This document shows positions 1 to 7,102 of a stretch of 64,000 bases of DNA, piece by piece. The first letter of the stretch is position 1. The number at the start of each line of letters is the position of its first letter. Made by a program: the position numbers and the translations under genes. The DNA lies in contig CP060220.1 in NCBI GenBank assembly GCA_023898385.1, positions 1,922,001-1,986,000 on the forward strand, written 5' to 3'. The notes beneath the pieces are model-generated. The model did no database searches, was not told where the DNA came from, and saw only the letters and a list, made by a program, of their open reading frames with translations. Origin of the DNA: Pseudobdellovibrionaceae bacterium (GTDB taxonomy: Bacteria; Bdellovibrionota; Bdellovibrionia; Bdellovibrionales; UBA1609).

Positions 1-750
1 ATCTAGAGCTCGCAAAATCTTGCCGTCTTCAAATCTAACTCGATCTAAGTGGTAGAAATGATTCAGCAAAAATTCTGTAGAATAGCCTAAAGCTTTCAAC
101 AGTATGGTCACCGGGAACTTACGCCGACGATCAATACGAGCATAAATCAAATCTTTTTGATCAAATTCAAAATCTAACCAAGACCCGCGATAGGGTATCA
201 CGCGGGCTGTATAGATGAACTTACCGCTAGTGGTGTTTTTGCCTCTATCGTGATCGAAGAATACACCAGGTGACCGGTGCAACTGGCTCACCACCACTCG
301 CTCTGTTCCGTTAACGATAAAGGAGCCATTATTGGTCATCAAAGGAATCTCACCCAAATAGACCTCTTGCTCTTTCACATCACGAATACTTCGCGCTTCT
401 GTCTCTTCGTCTACATCGAAGACAATCAGTCGCAAAGTGACTTTAATTGGAGCGGCAAAAGTCATTCCTCTCTGCCGGCACTCATCCACGTCATATTTGG
501 GTGGCTCCAACTGATAGCTGACAAACTCAAGACTGGAGGTGTTGTTAAAGTCACTTATTGGAAAAACGGACTTAAAAACACCATTTAGTCCCTCTTCTCC
601 CCGACGATCCGGATCTACATCCTTCTGCAAAAAAGCTTCATAAGATTTTTTCTGCAATTCAATCAGGTTAGGTATATCAGTGTAAGCCTTCGTACGTGCG
701 TAATTACGTCTTAACCGTAAATTTGAGGCGGTGACAGGAGTATTGCCCAT
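1..750 (-). CDS. rpoB: RNA polymerase beta subunit, N-terminal 250 residues (partial)
   Basis: Beta subunit of RNA polymerase. It begins at ATG 750 and stays open through the left window edge, so only the first 250 codons are present. The translated start MGNTPVTASNLRLRRNY and the later segments FIVNGTERVVVSQLHRSPG and RRRKFPVTMLLKALGY are diagnostic of the bacterial beta protrusion and lobe region. An AAGGAG ribosome site lies just before the ATG. It follows rplL by 84 bases, the usual rplJL-rpoBC order; rpoC would be expected beyond the window. The rifampicin-binding region is not in the window. Identification is secure; only completeness is limited. Confidence 0.97.
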   Translation of the reverse strand, partial: MGNTPVTASNLRLRRNYARTKAYTDIPNLIELQKKSYEAFLQKDVDPDRRGEEGLNGVFKSVFPISDFNNTSSLEFVSYQLEPPKYDVDECRQRGMTFAAPIKVTLRLIVFDVDEETEARSIRDVKEQEVYLGEIPLMTNNGSFIVNGTERVVVSQLHRSPGVFFDHDRGKNTTSGKFIYTARVIPYRGSWLDFEFDQKDLIYARIDRRRKFPVTILLKALGYSTEFLLNHFYHLDRVRFEDGKILRALD

Positions 751-782
751 GCCTTCTCCTTATATATCTAAAAACATTGAAA

Positions 783-807
783 GCGAAGGCCCCACATAGG
801 CCTTCGC
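783..807 (-). promoter_or_regulatory. rplL-rpoB intergenic hairpin (attenuator or processing site)
   Basis: A perfect 9-bp inverted repeat (GCGAAGGCC / GGCCTTCGC, loop of 7) sits between rplL and rpoB. On the transcribed minus strand it is followed by only a short U stretch, so partial termination or RNase processing is more likely than full termination. E. coli has an attenuator and an RNase III site at the equivalent place. The hairpin is seen directly; its role is inferred. Confidence 0.55.
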
Positions 808-834
808 CATACTAAGAAGTCGATTAATTCGAAA

Positions 835-1212
835 TTATTTAATTTCGATAGTAGCCCCAGCCTTAGTAAGAGCTTCTTTAAGCTTTTCAGCTTCATCCTT
901 AGGCACGCCCTCTTTAATGGGCTTTGGAGCACCTTCAACAAGATCCTTTGCTTCTTTCAAGCCCAATCCAGTGATAGCGCGCACTTCTTTAATCACGTTG
1001 ATTTTGCTAGCTCCAGCGCTTGCCAAGATCACGTCGAACTCGGTCTTCTCTTCAGCAGGAGCACCACCGGCACCAGGCATAGCGGCAATCGCAGCTACCG
1101 GAGCTGCTGCAGATACGCCCCACTTCTCTTCAAGTTCGCTGATCATTTCAGCCAACTCAATAACGGGCATGTTTGACAAGAAATCGATTACTTCTTCTTT
1201 ATTTAAAGCCAT
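835..1212 (-). CDS. rplL: 50S ribosomal protein L7/L12
   Basis: Stalk protein of the large ribosomal subunit, which recruits translation GTPases such as EF-Tu and EF-G. The 125-residue product has the N-terminal dimerisation helix (MALNKEEVIDFLSNM), an Ala/Pro/Gly-rich hinge around residues 35-55 and the conserved C-terminal domain (FDVILASAGASKINVIKEVR, GLKEAKDLVEG). Start chosen at ATG 1212, because a GGAGG ribosome site lies 5-9 bases upstream; a TTG four codons earlier would include that site in the coding region. It follows rplJ closely and shares its transcript. Normal length for the family. Confidence 0.98.
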   Translation of the reverse strand: MALNKEEVIDFLSNMPVIELAEMISELEEKWGVSAAAPVAAIAAMPGAGGAPAEEKTEFDVILASAGASKINVIKEVRAITGLGLKEAKDLVEGAPKPIKEGVPKDEAEKLKEALTKAGATIEIK

Positions 1213-1257
1213 TTTTTCCTCCAAAAAACTTTCAAAAAATTTAGTTAGTTAAAATAA

Positions 1258-1779
1258 TTATTTTGTTTCTTTGTACGCATTCAACACTCGAACGAATCCA
1301 CCAGGCACAGCGCTGAAAGTACCCAATAGTTTGCTCATAGGCGCTTGCAACGTACCCAATAGTTTTGCTCGCAACTCTTCTTTCGACGGCAAAGTAGCCA
1401 AGTACTTGATTCTATTTTCATCAAGCGCTTTTCCTTCCATCACGCCGGTTTTTAAAACTAGCTCTTCTACATCCTTTGCGAAATCCGTAAGGGCCTTTGC
1501 CGGCGCACTGGCATCACCATATGCAAAAATAACGGCATTTGTACCCACGAACTGTGAAGACAAGGCTTCATCAATGGATGGATGTTCTTTAACAGCTAAT
1601 CTAGCCAACGTGTTTCGGACGACTTTCATTTCTGCCTCAAGTCCTCCAAGAGTTTTACGAAGTGTGGTCACTTCCTCCACATTCATTCCCTTGAAGTCTA
1701 CCAAAAAGGCAGCCTTTGCCCGACCAAAACGGTCTGCGAGCGCGGCGACTGTTTCTGCTTTTTGCGCTCTAGTAATCAT
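1258..1779 (-). CDS. rplJ: 50S ribosomal protein L10
   Basis: Base of the ribosomal stalk; binds 23S rRNA and carries L7/L12 dimers on its C-terminal helix. The 173-residue product has the typical start MITRAQKAETVAALADRFGRA and the motif FLVDFKGMNVEEVTTLRK, then VVRNTLARLA. Start ATG 1779 is preceded by a strong AAGGAGGTG site. The gene lies between rplA and rplL in the standard order. A recognisable L10 autoregulatory leader lies directly upstream, so translation of rplJ and rplL is probably repressed by free L10-L12 complex. Confidence 0.98.
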   Translation of the reverse strand: MITRAQKAETVAALADRFGRAKAAFLVDFKGMNVEEVTTLRKTLGGLEAEMKVVRNTLARLAVKEHPSIDEALSSQFVGTNAVIFAYGDASAPAKALTDFAKDVEELVLKTGVMEGKALDENRIKYLATLPSKEELRAKLLGTLQAPMSKLLGTFSAVPGGFVRVLNAYKETK

Positions 1780-1912
1780 ACTGGTTTACACCTCCTTCAT
1801 TTTCTTTCGCTACCAGACTTATACAGGAGGTCACTTTCGCTCTCTCACCTGTCTCGGCGGGCCCAGAACTCTGATTTAAGCCTTAAAAAAGGCGCCTGCT
1901 ATCTCTGACTGC
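1780..1912 (-). promoter_or_regulatory. Ribosomal protein L10 leader
   Basis: The RNA leader of rplJ contains, in the minus-strand sense, AGCAGGCGCC, then a loop with AAGGCTTAAAT, then CCCGCCGAG followed by GACAGG. These are the hallmark blocks of the L10 leader family (AGCAGG..., GGCUUAA..., GCCGAG). In other bacteria this structure binds the L10-L12 complex and shuts off rplJL translation. The motif order and position directly before rplJ support the call; the fold has not been computed. Confidence 0.75.
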
Positions 1913-1939
1913 GAATCATTCAATTTTTAAAAACTCAAC

Positions 1940-2644
1940 CTAGCTCGTAAGCCCTTGGGCGTTAGCCACATCTACTTTAATTCCTGGACCCATAGTCGAG
2001 GACACCGAAATTGTTTGTAAATAAATCCCTTTACTTGACGCTGGCTTCGCCTTCATTAAAGCACCAATAAAAGCAGCCACATTGTCACGAAGCTTTTCTT
2101 TACCCATGCTCTTTCGGCCCACTGTAGCGTGAACAATACCAGCTTTCTCTACACGAAATGCTAGTTTTCCCTTTTTCTCGGTAGACACTGCTTGTCCCAC
2201 GTTCATGGTGACAGTGCCCACTTTTGGGTTTGGCATAAGTCCACGTGGTCCTAAGACTTTTGCGACCTTAGAAACGGTAGCCATCATATCTGGAGTGGCA
2301 ATGGCTTTGTCGAAATCTAACCAACCACCCTGAATTTTTTCTACCAAATCATCGGCGCCCACATAGTCAGCTCCGGCGTCCTTAGCCTCTTGCTCTTTAG
2401 GGCCCTTTGCAAACACGATAACGCGCACGGCTTTACCCAAACCATGAGGCAATTCAACAGCTCCACGGACCTGCTGATCTGACTGCTTGGGATCGACACC
2501 TAAACGAACCGCCACATCAATTGATTCATCGAACTTGGCTGTGGCTGTATCCAATGCCAGCTCAACCGCTTGGTCCAACACGTACCTGGTTTGCCGATCA
2601 AACTTCTCGCGAGACGCACGCATTTTCTTTCCTAATTTAGCCAT
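1940..2644 (-). CDS. rplA: 50S ribosomal protein L1
   Basis: L1 stalk protein of the large subunit, involved in E-site tRNA release and, in many bacteria, a translational repressor of rplK-rplA. The 234-residue product has the expected length and conserved blocks: DESIDVAVRLGVDPKQSDQ near residue 40, the GADYVGADDL segment, LGPRGLMPNPKVGTVT near residue 130, and the C-terminal SSTMGPGIKVD. ATG 2644 lies 16 bases after the rplK stop, so the two are probably co-translated. Nothing unusual. Confidence 0.98.
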   Translation of the reverse strand: MAKLGKKMRASREKFDRQTRYVLDQAVELALDTATAKFDESIDVAVRLGVDPKQSDQQVRGAVELPHGLGKAVRVIVFAKGPKEQEAKDAGADYVGADDLVEKIQGGWLDFDKAIATPDMMATVSKVAKVLGPRGLMPNPKVGTVTMNVGQAVSTEKKGKLAFRVEKAGIVHATVGRKSMGKEKLRDNVAAFIGALMKAKPASSKGIYLQTISVSSTMGPGIKVDVANAQGLTS

Positions 2645-2660
2645 ATCTTACCTTCCCGCG

Positions 2661-3083
2661 CTATTGGACTTCTAAGCCCATGCTTTTCGCCGTACCTACA
2701 ACCTGAGACATTGCAGATTCGACGCTTGTGCAGTTCAAATCAGGCAACTTGGTTTCGGCAATTTCCCGTACCTGATCCATTGAAACCTTAGCCACTTTAT
2801 CTTTTTGCGGCATTTTTGAGCCACTTGTAATCTTGGCTGCCTTCTTTAGCAGTACCGAGGTCGGCGGGGTTTTGGTAATAAACGTAAAAGATCTATCCTG
2901 ATAAACAGTTATGATCACAGGAATAACGGTATCACCCGCTGCCTGCGTCTTAGCATTAAACTGCTTACAGAAATCCATTATGTTTACACCGTGTTGCCCG
3001 AGCGCCGGTCCAACGGGAGGTTGCGGATTCGCCTTCCCTGCCGGTATCTGCAGCTTGATTTGGCCTGTAATTTTCTTAGCCAT
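2661..3083 (-). CDS. rplK: 50S ribosomal protein L11
   Basis: GTPase-associated-centre protein that binds helices 43/44 of 23S rRNA. The 140-residue product has the Pro-rich start MAKKITGQIKLQIPAGKANP and PPVGPALGQHGVNIMDFCK, the linker, and the RNA-binding C-terminal domain (VAKVSMDQVREIAETKLPDL...). Length is normal. A GGAG site precedes ATG 3083. It sits 37 bases after nusG and starts the ribosomal part of the operon. Confidence 0.98.
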   Translation of the reverse strand: MAKKITGQIKLQIPAGKANPQPPVGPALGQHGVNIMDFCKQFNAKTQAAGDTVIPVIITVYQDRSFTFITKTPPTSVLLKKAAKITSGSKMPQKDKVAKVSMDQVREIAETKLPDLNCTSVESAMSQVVGTAKSMGLEVQ

Positions 3084-3120
3084 TTCCCACTCCTAAGCTA
3101 CATGGTTATTGTTATTCAAA

Positions 3121-3654
3121 TCAGGATTTTTCAACCTGAACAAAATCTAATTCAACTGGAGTGGGTCGCCCAAAAATACTCACTAGTACTTTGACCTTTC
3201 CCTTCTCCTCATTCACTTCTTCTACCGTTCCTGCAAAACTATTAAACGGCCCATCTATTACTGTTACAGACTCTCCCACTGAAAACTTAAATTTAGCTTT
3301 CGGTTTTTCTGCACCAGTTTCCATTTGCTTGGTGATTCGTTCCACCTCAGAGGCTGGCACTTCAGGGGGACGCCCTGAACCACCTACAAACCCTGTTATT
3401 TTATTGGCACTTTTTACTATGTGCCAGGCTTCGTCAGACATTTTCATCTGAACAAAAATATAGCCCGGAAAGAACTTTCGAGATCGTGTGGCTTTTTTAC
3501 CTTTAACAAGCTCAACCACACTTTCTGCAGGAATCAAAATATCACCAAAGTGAGTCTCCATATGAGCTCGCTTAATTTTATCTTCAAGAGAGGTCTTTGC
3601 CGTGTTTTCGCCACCAGAAAGAGTGTTTACTATGTACCATTTCATGTCAGTCAT
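3121..3654 (-). CDS. nusG: Transcription elongation/antitermination factor NusG
   Basis: NusG couples RNA polymerase to Rho or to the ribosome. The N-terminal NGN domain begins MKWYIVNTLSGGEN and includes FFPGYIFVQMKM and KITGFVGG; the C-terminal KOW domain contains GESVTVIDGPFNSFAGTVEEV. The product is 177 residues from ATG 3654, which has a GGGGAG stretch about nine bases upstream. An earlier in-frame ATG (3672) overlaps the secE stop as TAATG but has no ribosome site, and MKWYIV at 3645 is also possible. Family identity is certain; the exact start is not. Confidence 0.96.
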   Translation of the reverse strand: MTDMKWYIVNTLSGGENTAKTSLEDKIKRAHMETHFGDILIPAESVVELVKGKKATRSRKFFPGYIFVQMKMSDEAWHIVKSANKITGFVGGSGRPPEVPASEVERITKQMETGAEKPKAKFKFSVGESVTVIDGPFNSFAGTVEEVNEEKGKVKVLVSIFGRPTPVELDFVQVEKS

Positions 3655-3671
3655 ACTACTTAGGCTCCCCA

Positions 3672-4049
3672 TTACTTGATCAGTATTCCAACGATGGTTG
3701 TCGAGGCCCAGTCAAACAGACCCAACACCACACCGGCAAGCAATAGCATGGCACAGGCGGTGATGGCTCCGGCAATGGTATCGCGCTGAGATGGCCACAC
3801 CACTTTACTTACTTCTAATACAACTTCATCGGCCCAAGCGACCACTTTGCTGTTAAATTGCAGAAGAATGAAGGTCAATAGACCCACACCCACGGGAATT
3901 CCGTGCTGAACCAAGTCCAGGGCATAGTATTTAGCCATAAAACCCACCGCTCCCGCGGCTGTTTCAAGGAGTACCCTTACAATGAGCGCAGCCAGACCTG
4001 CGGCGACCAAGAAACTCACTGTAATAATCTTTTTACTGGTTTCTTCCAT
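3672..4049 (-). CDS. secE: Preprotein translocase subunit SecE
   Basis: Essential small membrane subunit of the SecYEG channel. At 125 residues it is of the longer, E. coli-like type with three predicted membrane helices: about residues 8-28, 46-66 and 94-120. The conserved cytoplasmic amphipathic segment VVLEVSKVVWPSQRDTIAG lies just before the last helix and is diagnostic of SecE. It is followed immediately by nusG, as in most bacteria, and is preceded by tRNA-Trp. Confidence 0.96.
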   Translation of the reverse strand: MEETSKKIITVSFLVAAGLAALIVRVLLETAAGAVGFMAKYYALDLVQHGIPVGVGLLTFILLQFNSKVVAWADEVVLEVSKVVWPSQRDTIAGAITACAMLLLAGVVLGLFDWASTTIVGILIK

Positions 4050-4075
4050 TTACTATGCCTTTTCTTCTACAAATT

Positions 4076-4152
4076 TGGCAGGGCAGGAGGGATTCGAACC
4101 CCCAACCTACGGATTTGGAGTCCGCCGCTCTACCAATTAGAGCTACTACCCT
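4076..4152 (-). tRNA. tRNA-Trp (CCA anticodon)
   Basis: A complete cloverleaf reads on the minus strand from AGGGTAG to CTGCCCT, with discriminator G and an encoded CCA end (4076-4078). The anticodon loop is CTCCAAA, giving anticodon CCA for tryptophan. The T-arm GGTTCGAATCC is canonical. It lies between tuf and secE. Confidence 0.97.
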
Positions 4153-4200
4153 CCAAAAAGTGGCGAGAACACTATCATGAGCTCTCACCACAAATACCAA

Positions 4201-5391
4201 TTACTCAACAATCTTAGTTACAACGCCCGCACCAACAGTACGTCCCCCTTCACGAATCGCAAAACGCAATCCATCTTCCATGGCGATACTGCTGATCAAC
4301 TCAACGTCCATTTCTACACGGTCGCCAGGCATTACCATTTCTGTGCCTTCTTTAAGTGTAGTCACGCCAGTTACGTCAGTTGTACGGAAATAAAACTGTG
4401 GGCGATATCCATTAAAGAATGGAGTGTGTCGACCACCCTCTTCTTTTGTTAAGATATACGCTTCACATTTAAATTTCTTGTGGGGCTTAATTGTTCCTGG
4501 CGCAGCCAAAACCTGTCCACGCTGAACGTCTTCTTTTTTAACACCACGAAGCAAGCAGCCTGCGTTGTCACCGGCTTGTCCTTCATCGAGGAGTTTGCGG
4601 AACATTTCAATTCCAGTAACGGTTGTCTTTGTGGTGTCTTTAATTCCCACAATTTCAACTTCCTCGCCCACTTTAACAATTCCACGCTCAATACGGCCAG
4701 TAACAACAGTTCCTCGACCAGAGATTGAGAACACATCCTCAATTGGCATCAAGAAAGTTTTGTCCACATCACGCTGAGGCTCAGGAATGTAGCTGTCACA
4801 GGCTTCCATTAGTTTCAATACGGCTTGTGAGCCAATTTCACTTGTGTCGCCTTCTAGGGCCTTTAGTGCGGAGCCTTTAACAATTGGAATCTCGTCGCCG
4901 GGGAATTCGTACTTACTTAAAAGATCGCGAATTTCCATTTCAACAAGCTCAAGAAGTTCTTCATCGTCTACTTGATCCACTTTGTTCATGAAAACAACAA
5001 TTGAGGGAACTCCCACCTGACGAGCTAGGAGGATGTGCTCGCGAGTTTGTGGCATGGGGCCATCAGCCGCAGATACCACTAAAATGGCTCCATCCATTTG
5101 AGCTGCACCAGTGATCATGTTTTTTACGTAGTCAGCGTGACCTGGGCAATCCACGTGAGCATAGTGACGGTTTTGTGTCTCGTACTCGATGTGCGCAGTT
5201 GCGATTGTAATTCCACGCTCTTTTTCTTCTGGCGCTTTATCAATCTCGTCGAAGTTAAACTTTGTACCACCGTAGGTATCAGATAACACTCGTGAGATCG
5301 CCGCTGTCAAAGTTGTTTTCCCGTGGTCAACGTGGCCGATTGTACCGATGTTGACGTGAGGCTTACTGCGGTCGAATTTTTCTTTAGACAT
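4201..5391 (-). CDS. tuf: Translation elongation factor EF-Tu
   Basis: GTPase that delivers aminoacyl-tRNA to the ribosome. The 396-residue product has all nucleotide-binding motifs: GHVDHGKTTL (G1, residues 18-27), RGITI (G2), DCPGHADY (G3), NKVD (G4) and the SALKALEG segment (G5). Domains 2 and 3 follow, with GRGTVVTGRIERG and the C-terminal EGGRTVGAGVVTKI. AGGAGGAG precedes ATG 5391. It lies between tRNA-Thr(GGT) and tRNA-Trp, matching the position of E. coli tufB. Whether a second tuf exists cannot be judged from this window. Confidence 0.99.
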   Translation of the reverse strand: MSKEKFDRSKPHVNIGTIGHVDHGKTTLTAAISRVLSDTYGGTKFNFDEIDKAPEEKERGITIATAHIEYETQNRHYAHVDCPGHADYVKNMITGAAQMDGAILVVSAADGPMPQTREHILLARQVGVPSIVVFMNKVDQVDDEELLELVEMEIRDLLSKYEFPGDEIPIVKGSALKALEGDTSEIGSQAVLKLMEACDSYIPEPQRDVDKTFLMPIEDVFSISGRGTVVTGRIERGIVKVGEEVEIVGIKDTTKTTVTGIEMFRKLLDEGQAGDNAGCLLRGVKKEDVQRGQVLAAPGTIKPHKKFKCEAYILTKEEGGRHTPFFNGYRPQFYFRTTDVTGVTTLKEGTEMVMPGDRVEMDVELISSIAMEDGLRFAIREGGRTVGAGVVTKIVE

Positions 5392-5478
5392 TTATGCTCT
5401 CCTCCTAATTCAGTCTTTCTGCTCTCAGAAAAACTCTCATTATTAATTTTTAATCTCGTGCCTAAACCAAATCAAAAC

Positions 5479-5553
5479 TGGAGCCCATGGTGAGACTCGA
5501 ACTCACGACCTCACCCTTACCAAGGGTGTGCTCTACCCCTGAGCCACATGGGC
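5479..5553 (-). tRNA. tRNA-Thr (GGT anticodon)
   Basis: Minus-strand cloverleaf with acceptor GCCCATG / CATGGGC, discriminator T and encoded CCA (5479-5481). The anticodon stem-loop CACCC-TTGGTAA-GGGTG gives anticodon GGT for threonine. It is the last tRNA before tuf. Confidence 0.97.
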
Positions 5554-5601
5554 CACTCCAAAATTTTTTCCCTCACCTCTCGATCACTTGAGAGGCGAAG
5601 T

Positions 5602-5677
5602 TGGAGCGGGAGACGGGTCTCGAACCCGCAACCCTTAGCTTGGAAGGCTAATACTCTACCAATTGAGCTACTCCCGC
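5602..5677 (-). tRNA. tRNA-Gly (TCC anticodon)
   Basis: Minus-strand cloverleaf with acceptor GCGGGAG / CTCCCGC and encoded CCA at 5602-5604. The anticodon loop CTTCCAA gives TCC for glycine. The D-arm AGCTCAATTGGTAGAG and T-arm GGGTTCGAGACCC are canonical. Confidence 0.97.
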
Positions 5678-5684
5678 TCATAAC

Positions 5685-5770
5685 TGGTGGAGAGAGTAGG
5701 ATTCGAACCTACGTAGGCATAAGCCAACGGGTTTACAGCCCGTCCCCTTTAGCCACTCGGGCATCTCTCC
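5685..5770 (-). tRNA. tRNA-Tyr (GTA anticodon)
   Basis: An 86-base class II tRNA on the minus strand with a long variable arm, acceptor GGAGAGA / TCTCTCC and encoded CCA at 5685-5687. The anticodon loop CTGTAAA gives GTA for tyrosine. The long variable arm fits bacterial tRNA-Tyr. Confidence 0.97.
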
Positions 5771-5901
5771 GCCCTAAAACTATTCGTTCACTCAATGCAA
5801 CCAATCTTTGCCTGATTTAGCTGTGCGAACGCACAGTTTAGAAATCAAAAATTACCTGACTTGAACGAACGAATTTTTCTCAGCCACTTTCTAAAACGAA
5901 T

Positions 5902-5977
5902 TGGAGCTGGGTATGGGACTCGAACCCGCAACCTGCTGATTACAAATCAGCTGCTCTACCAATTGAGCTAACCCAGC
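5902..5977 (-). tRNA. tRNA-Thr (TGT anticodon)
   Basis: Minus-strand cloverleaf with acceptor GCTGGGT / ACCCAGC and encoded CCA at 5902-5904. The anticodon loop TTTGTAA gives TGT for threonine. It is the first tRNA of the cluster. The order Thr(TGT)-Tyr-Gly-Thr(GGT)-tuf is the same as E. coli thrU-tyrU-glyT-thrT-tufB. Confidence 0.97.
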
Positions 5978-6016
5978 CCATGCTAAAACGCCTCAGCACG
6001 TGACACGCAGAGGCCA

Positions 6017-6046
6017 TATCTACTTGAAAGCGCGGAACCGAGTCAA
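6017..6046 (-). promoter_or_regulatory. Candidate sigma-70 promoter of the tRNA-tuf operon
   Basis: On the minus strand TTGACT (6041-6046) is separated by 18 bases from TAGATA (6017-6022). The start would fall near position 6010, about 30 bases before the first tRNA, followed by GC-rich sequence typical of stable-RNA promoters. The -35 is strong and the -10 only moderate. The call rests on position and spacing. Confidence 0.5.
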
Positions 6047-6065
6047 AGCATTTTTTCCTGTTATT

Positions 6066-6857
6066 TTAGCGGTTTTTCCGCTGACGAGTGACTTCTGCCA
6101 TGACCAATGCGGCTGCCACGGAGGCATTATAACTGGCGTTCACATCGACCTGTGGTATCGACACCAGTTGATCACAGATTTTTTCTACACCCGGTCTTAA
6201 CCCTCGATCCTCAGCGCCCACGACTATCACCGAATCCGCGGCAAACTCTTGCTGCCAAAGGCCAACGGCCCCCTCGGCAGACAGTCCATAAACCCAAAAC
6301 CCTTTATTCTTAAGTGTTTCAAGGGCCTTAGGAAGTGAGTCGACCACTTCAACAGGTACATGCTCGGCACCGCCGCTGGCCACTTTTATAGCTGCCGGAG
6401 TCAAGTGAGCTGCCCGCCGCTCAGGCAAAAATACCCCCTGAACCCCCATCAACCAAGCCGTGCGCATGATGGCTCCTAAATTTTGGGGATCGGTGATGCC
6501 ATCAAGAGCCAAATAGGTGCGCCCATAGGCCGCAGAATCCTCTTGAGTCAGCTCCTCCGGCCAATCAAACTTCGGCGAAGAGGCCACTCGCGCAACAACA
6601 CCTTGGTGAGTACTGCATATACGGTCTAGTACACTCGCCGATACCACTTTCGTTGGCATCCGGTGGCCTCTGGCCAAACTCTCACACTCGCTTAACTCGG
6701 GGTGATTTTCCCAGCCCTGCACCAAAAGGAGTTCCAAAACCTCCTGTGGCCGTACCTTCAGTGCCTCTTTCGCTGAATGAATTCCTGGCACTTCCCGCCC
6801 GACTTTTGGCGAACGGATACGATGATTTTTTCCCGAAGGCCGATTTCGTTTTGCCAA
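6066..6857 (-). CDS. rlmB: 23S rRNA 2'-O-methyltransferase, TrmH/RlmB (SpoU) family
   Basis: SAM-dependent RNA ribose methyltransferase with the trefoil-knot SPOUT fold. The 263-residue product has an N-terminal substrate-binding domain (VPGIHSAKEALKVRPQEV...) and the three SpoU motifs: NLGAIMRTAWLMGVQGVFLP, VVGAEDRGLRPGVEKICDQ, and IPQVDVNASYNASVAAALVM. This layout fits RlmB, which methylates G2251 of 23S rRNA in E. coli, although other RNA targets cannot be excluded. The first residues are Lys/Arg-rich. Initiation appears to be TTG at 6857 with a GAAAGG site upstream. It precedes the tRNA cluster on the same strand. Confidence 0.88.
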   Translation of the reverse strand: MAKRNRPSGKNHRIRSPKVGREVPGIHSAKEALKVRPQEVLELLLVQGWENHPELSECESLARGHRMPTKVVSASVLDRICSTHQGVVARVASSPKFDWPEELTQEDSAAYGRTYLALDGITDPQNLGAIMRTAWLMGVQGVFLPERRAAHLTPAAIKVASGGAEHVPVEVVDSLPKALETLKNKGFWVYGLSAEGAVGLWQQEFAADSVIVVGAEDRGLRPGVEKICDQLVSIPQVDVNASYNASVAAALVMAEVTRQRKNR

Positions 6858-7102
6858 ATGCTGGCCCTTTCTATGGAAAGTTGAGTCAATTCATGCCCTG
6901 TCGCGTCTAAAGGCAGTGTCTGCGGCACTTAGCAACGCAGGAAGTTATGAGGGCGCTTTTCCGACGCAAGGCAACGCAGAAAGTAAAGGGATACCTTTTC
7001 TATGTCACGCATTTTTGCCTCAATAATTTCTTTTTTTAGACCGATAGATTTTCAGTGGGGCAAAAGCCCTTCTTTGACTTGGCTTTGTTAGAGGGAGGGG
7101 CC

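Noticed and set aside
4449..4742. 97-codon reading frame within tuf on the same strand
   Set aside because: Out-of-frame shadow of EF-Tu, whose own frame is complete and fully conserved.
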